16,324 nt of DNA from UBA1351 sp964627665 (GTDB lineage Bacteria > Bacillota > Clostridia > Lachnospirales > Vallitaleaceae), in assembly GCA_964627665.1 (NCBI GenBank), contig CAZVKG010000080.1, positions 1 through 16,324 on the forward strand, in the 5' to 3' direction. Of the stretch, positions 14,751-16,324 are shown piece after piece; positions within the stretch are counted from its first letter, which is position 1, and each line of letters opens with the position of its first letter. The translations under genes were made by a program, and so were the position numbers. Under the pieces are notes generated by a model. That model searched no databases and had not been told where the DNA came from. It saw only the letters and a program-made list of their open reading frames with translations.

Positions 14751-16324
14751 ATGGAATTGGTATGGAATAAAGACAAGAATATGGCATATCGTAAACGAGC
14801 AAAGGATTTAGTTGCCCAGATGACGCTTGAAGAGAAAGTCTCTCAGACCCTACACTCTGCGCCAGCCATTGAACGATTAGGCATAAAAGCATATAATTGG
14901 TGGAATGAAGCATTGCATGGTGTAGCAAGAGCAGGAGTGGCAACAGTTTTTCCTCAAGCAATCGGTTTAGCGGCGACATTTGATGAGGCATTTATTGAAG
15001 AGGTGGCCGATGCAATCTCTACTGAAGGACGGGCAAAATTCAACATGCAACAAGAGTTTAATGATACGGACATATACAAAGGTCTAACATTTTGGTCGCC
15101 AAATGTAAATATATTTAGAGATCCACGCTGGGGACGAGGGCATGAAACGTTTGGTGAAGATCCATACTTATCCTCACGACTAGGCGTTCGCTTTGTCCAA
15201 GGGATTCAAGGCCATGATACAGACCATATGAAAGCAGCGGCATGTGTCAAGCATTTTGCCGTCCATAGTGGTCCGGAAGATATTCGTCATAGTTTTGATG
15301 CAATCGCAAGCAAAAAAGATTTGTATGAAACCTATTTACCCGCATTTAAGGCTTGTGTCCAAGAAGGAAAAGTTGAAGCTATAATGGGGGCGTATAATCG
15401 GACGAATGGTCAACCATGCTGTGGAAGCCATACATTGCTTCAAGAAATTTTACGGGATGAATGGGGATTTGAAGGACATGTGGTTTCAGACTGTTGGGCA
15501 ATTCGAGATTTTCATGAGCATCATCATGTGACGAAAAATTCAACAGAATCTGTCGCTATGGCTATGAATAACGGATGTGATTTAAACTGTGGAAATCAGT
15601 TTTTTTACTTGGAAGATGCAGTGAAAAAAGGAATGGTTAAAGAATCCACACTTGATCAAGCGGTGATCCGTTTATTTACAACACGAATGAAGTTAGGATT
15701 ATTTGATGGTAAAGAAGCCACAGAATATAATACAATTAACTATAGGGAAGTGGATAGCCAATCCATGCGCCAGCTCAATATAAAAGCTGCAGAAAAAAGC
15801 CTTGTCTTATTAAAAAATCTCAATAGCACTTTGCCGCTTGCGCTAGATAAGATAAGGACAATTGGTGTAATTGGGCCAAATGCAAATAACCGAAAAGCAC
15901 TTGTAGGCAACTATGAAGGTACAGCTTCTCGCTATGTTACTATTTTAGAAGGAATCCAAGATTATGTTGGAGAAGATACACGGATTCTTTATTCAGAAGG
16001 ATGTCATTTATACAAAGAACGTATTAGCGGATTGGGAGAACTTAATGATCGGCGAGCAGAAGTTAAGGGGGTCTGTGCAGAGAGCGACGTGGTGATTGCC
16101 TGTTTAGGACTTGATGCAGGACTAGAGGGTGAAGAAGGCGACCAAGGCAATCAATATGCTAGTGGAGATAAAGCGAATCTAGAGTTGCCGGGCATTCAAG
16201 AAGAAATCTTAAAAACAATTGTCCAAAGTGGAAAACCGGTTATTTTAGTGTTACTATCCGGAAGTGCGCTAGCTATTAATTATGCACAAGAACATGTTTC
16301 GGCAATACTACAAGGGTGGTATCC
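14751..16324 (+). CDS. Glycoside hydrolase family 3, beta-xylosidase type (3' end beyond window)
   Basis: The first 524 residues, with no stop before the edge. The GH3 N-terminal barrel runs from about residue 15 to 315. It contains NEALHGVARAG, FPQAIGLAATFD, DPRWGRGHETFGEDPYL, and the KHF...G segment. The nucleophile is Asp247 in VVSDCWAI. The second alpha/beta domain begins near 340 (KSLVLLKN-like strand, IGPNA). The Glu/Gly/Asp-rich loop GLDAGLEGEEGD is typical of the beta-xylosidase branch. It probably releases xylose from xylo-oligosaccharides after GH67 has removed the glucuronosyl cap. There is no signal peptide, so it acts in the cytoplasm. AAAGGAG lies 6 bases before the ATG. It is separated from aguA by the divergent small gene and so has its own promoter. 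Confidence 0.93.
   Translation, partial: MELVWNKDKNMAYRKRAKDLVAQMTLEEKVSQTLHSAPAIERLGIKAYNWWNEALHGVARAGVATVFPQAIGLAATFDEAFIEEVADAISTEGRAKFNMQQEFNDTDIYKGLTFWSPNVNIFRDPRWGRGHETFGEDPYLSSRLGVRFVQGIQGHDTDHMKAAACVKHFAVHSGPEDIRHSFDAIASKKDLYETYLPAFKACVQEGKVEAIMGAYNRTNGQPCCGSHTLLQEILRDEWGFEGHVVSDCWAIRDFHEHHHVTKNSTESVAMAMNNGCDLNCGNQFFYLEDAVKKGMVKESTLDQAVIRLFTTRMKLGLFDGKEATEYNTINYREVDSQSMRQLNIKAAEKSLVLLKNLNSTLPLALDKIRTIGVIGPNANNRKALVGNYEGTASRYVTILEGIQDYVGEDTRILYSEGCHLYKERISGLGELNDRRAEVKGVCAESDVVIACLGLDAGLEGEEGDQGNQYASGDKANLELPGIQEEILKTIVQSGKPVILVLLSGSALAINYAQEHVSAILQGWY

Noticed and set aside
14734..14991. 85-residue minus-strand open frame
   Set aside because: It is antisense to the start of the GH3 gene, whose family motifs are unmistakable; no ribosome site and low-complexity composition.

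Overview
The window looks like chromosomal DNA of a low-GC Firmicute, most likely a member of Clostridia. This rests on strong AGGAGG-type ribosome binding sites, tight gene packing, a PdaA-type deacetylase, LplB/YtcP-type permeases and an AraR-type (GntR-LacI) regulator. The genus cannot be read from the sequence. No rRNA, tRNA, CRISPR array, insertion sequence or phage gene is seen.

Left part (1-4140), housekeeping. The 3' end of a DjlA-like TerB/J-domain protein is followed 8 bp later by a DMT/EamA transporter. The transporter overlaps by 29 bp a lipoprotein polysaccharide deacetylase of the PdaA type, so the three probably form one operon. Glucose-6-phosphate isomerase (pgi) follows with its own near-consensus promoter. 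It ends at a strong bidirectional hairpin terminator (4030-4083) shared with the convergent GH2 gene.

Central and right part (4141-16324), a hemicellulose locus. From a 323-bp divergent control region (8396-8718), an AraR-type regulator and a 1054-residue cytoplasmic GH2 enzyme are read leftward, with only 1 bp between stop and start. An ABC importer (two permeases and a lipoprotein binding protein) and a GH67 alpha-glucuronidase are read rightward. Beyond these lie a small clostridial-type hypothetical gene on the minus strand and, divergent from it, a GH3 beta-xylosidase-type gene that runs off the right edge.

The combination of LplA/LplB/YtcP-type transporter, GH67 and GH3 matches known aldouronate-utilisation clusters. 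In that scheme, (methyl)glucuronic-acid-decorated xylo-oligosaccharides released outside the cell by xylanases (none here) are imported, de-glucuronidated by GH67, and cut to xylose by GH3. GH67, GH2 and GH3 all lack signal peptides, which fits intracellular processing. No transporter ATPase is encoded here, so a shared MsmK/UgpC-type ATPase elsewhere is expected. Pgi is general glycolysis and probably not part of the locus.

The most interesting signals are in the divergent control region. It has an AraR-like palindrome (TTGTAAGTACAA). It also has an 11-base word, ACAATACAAGT, that occurs in the sense strand of both divergent leaders and belongs to a three-copy, about 21-bp-spaced repeat array downstream of the transporter promoter. 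A second candidate operator lies between the small hypothetical gene and GH3.
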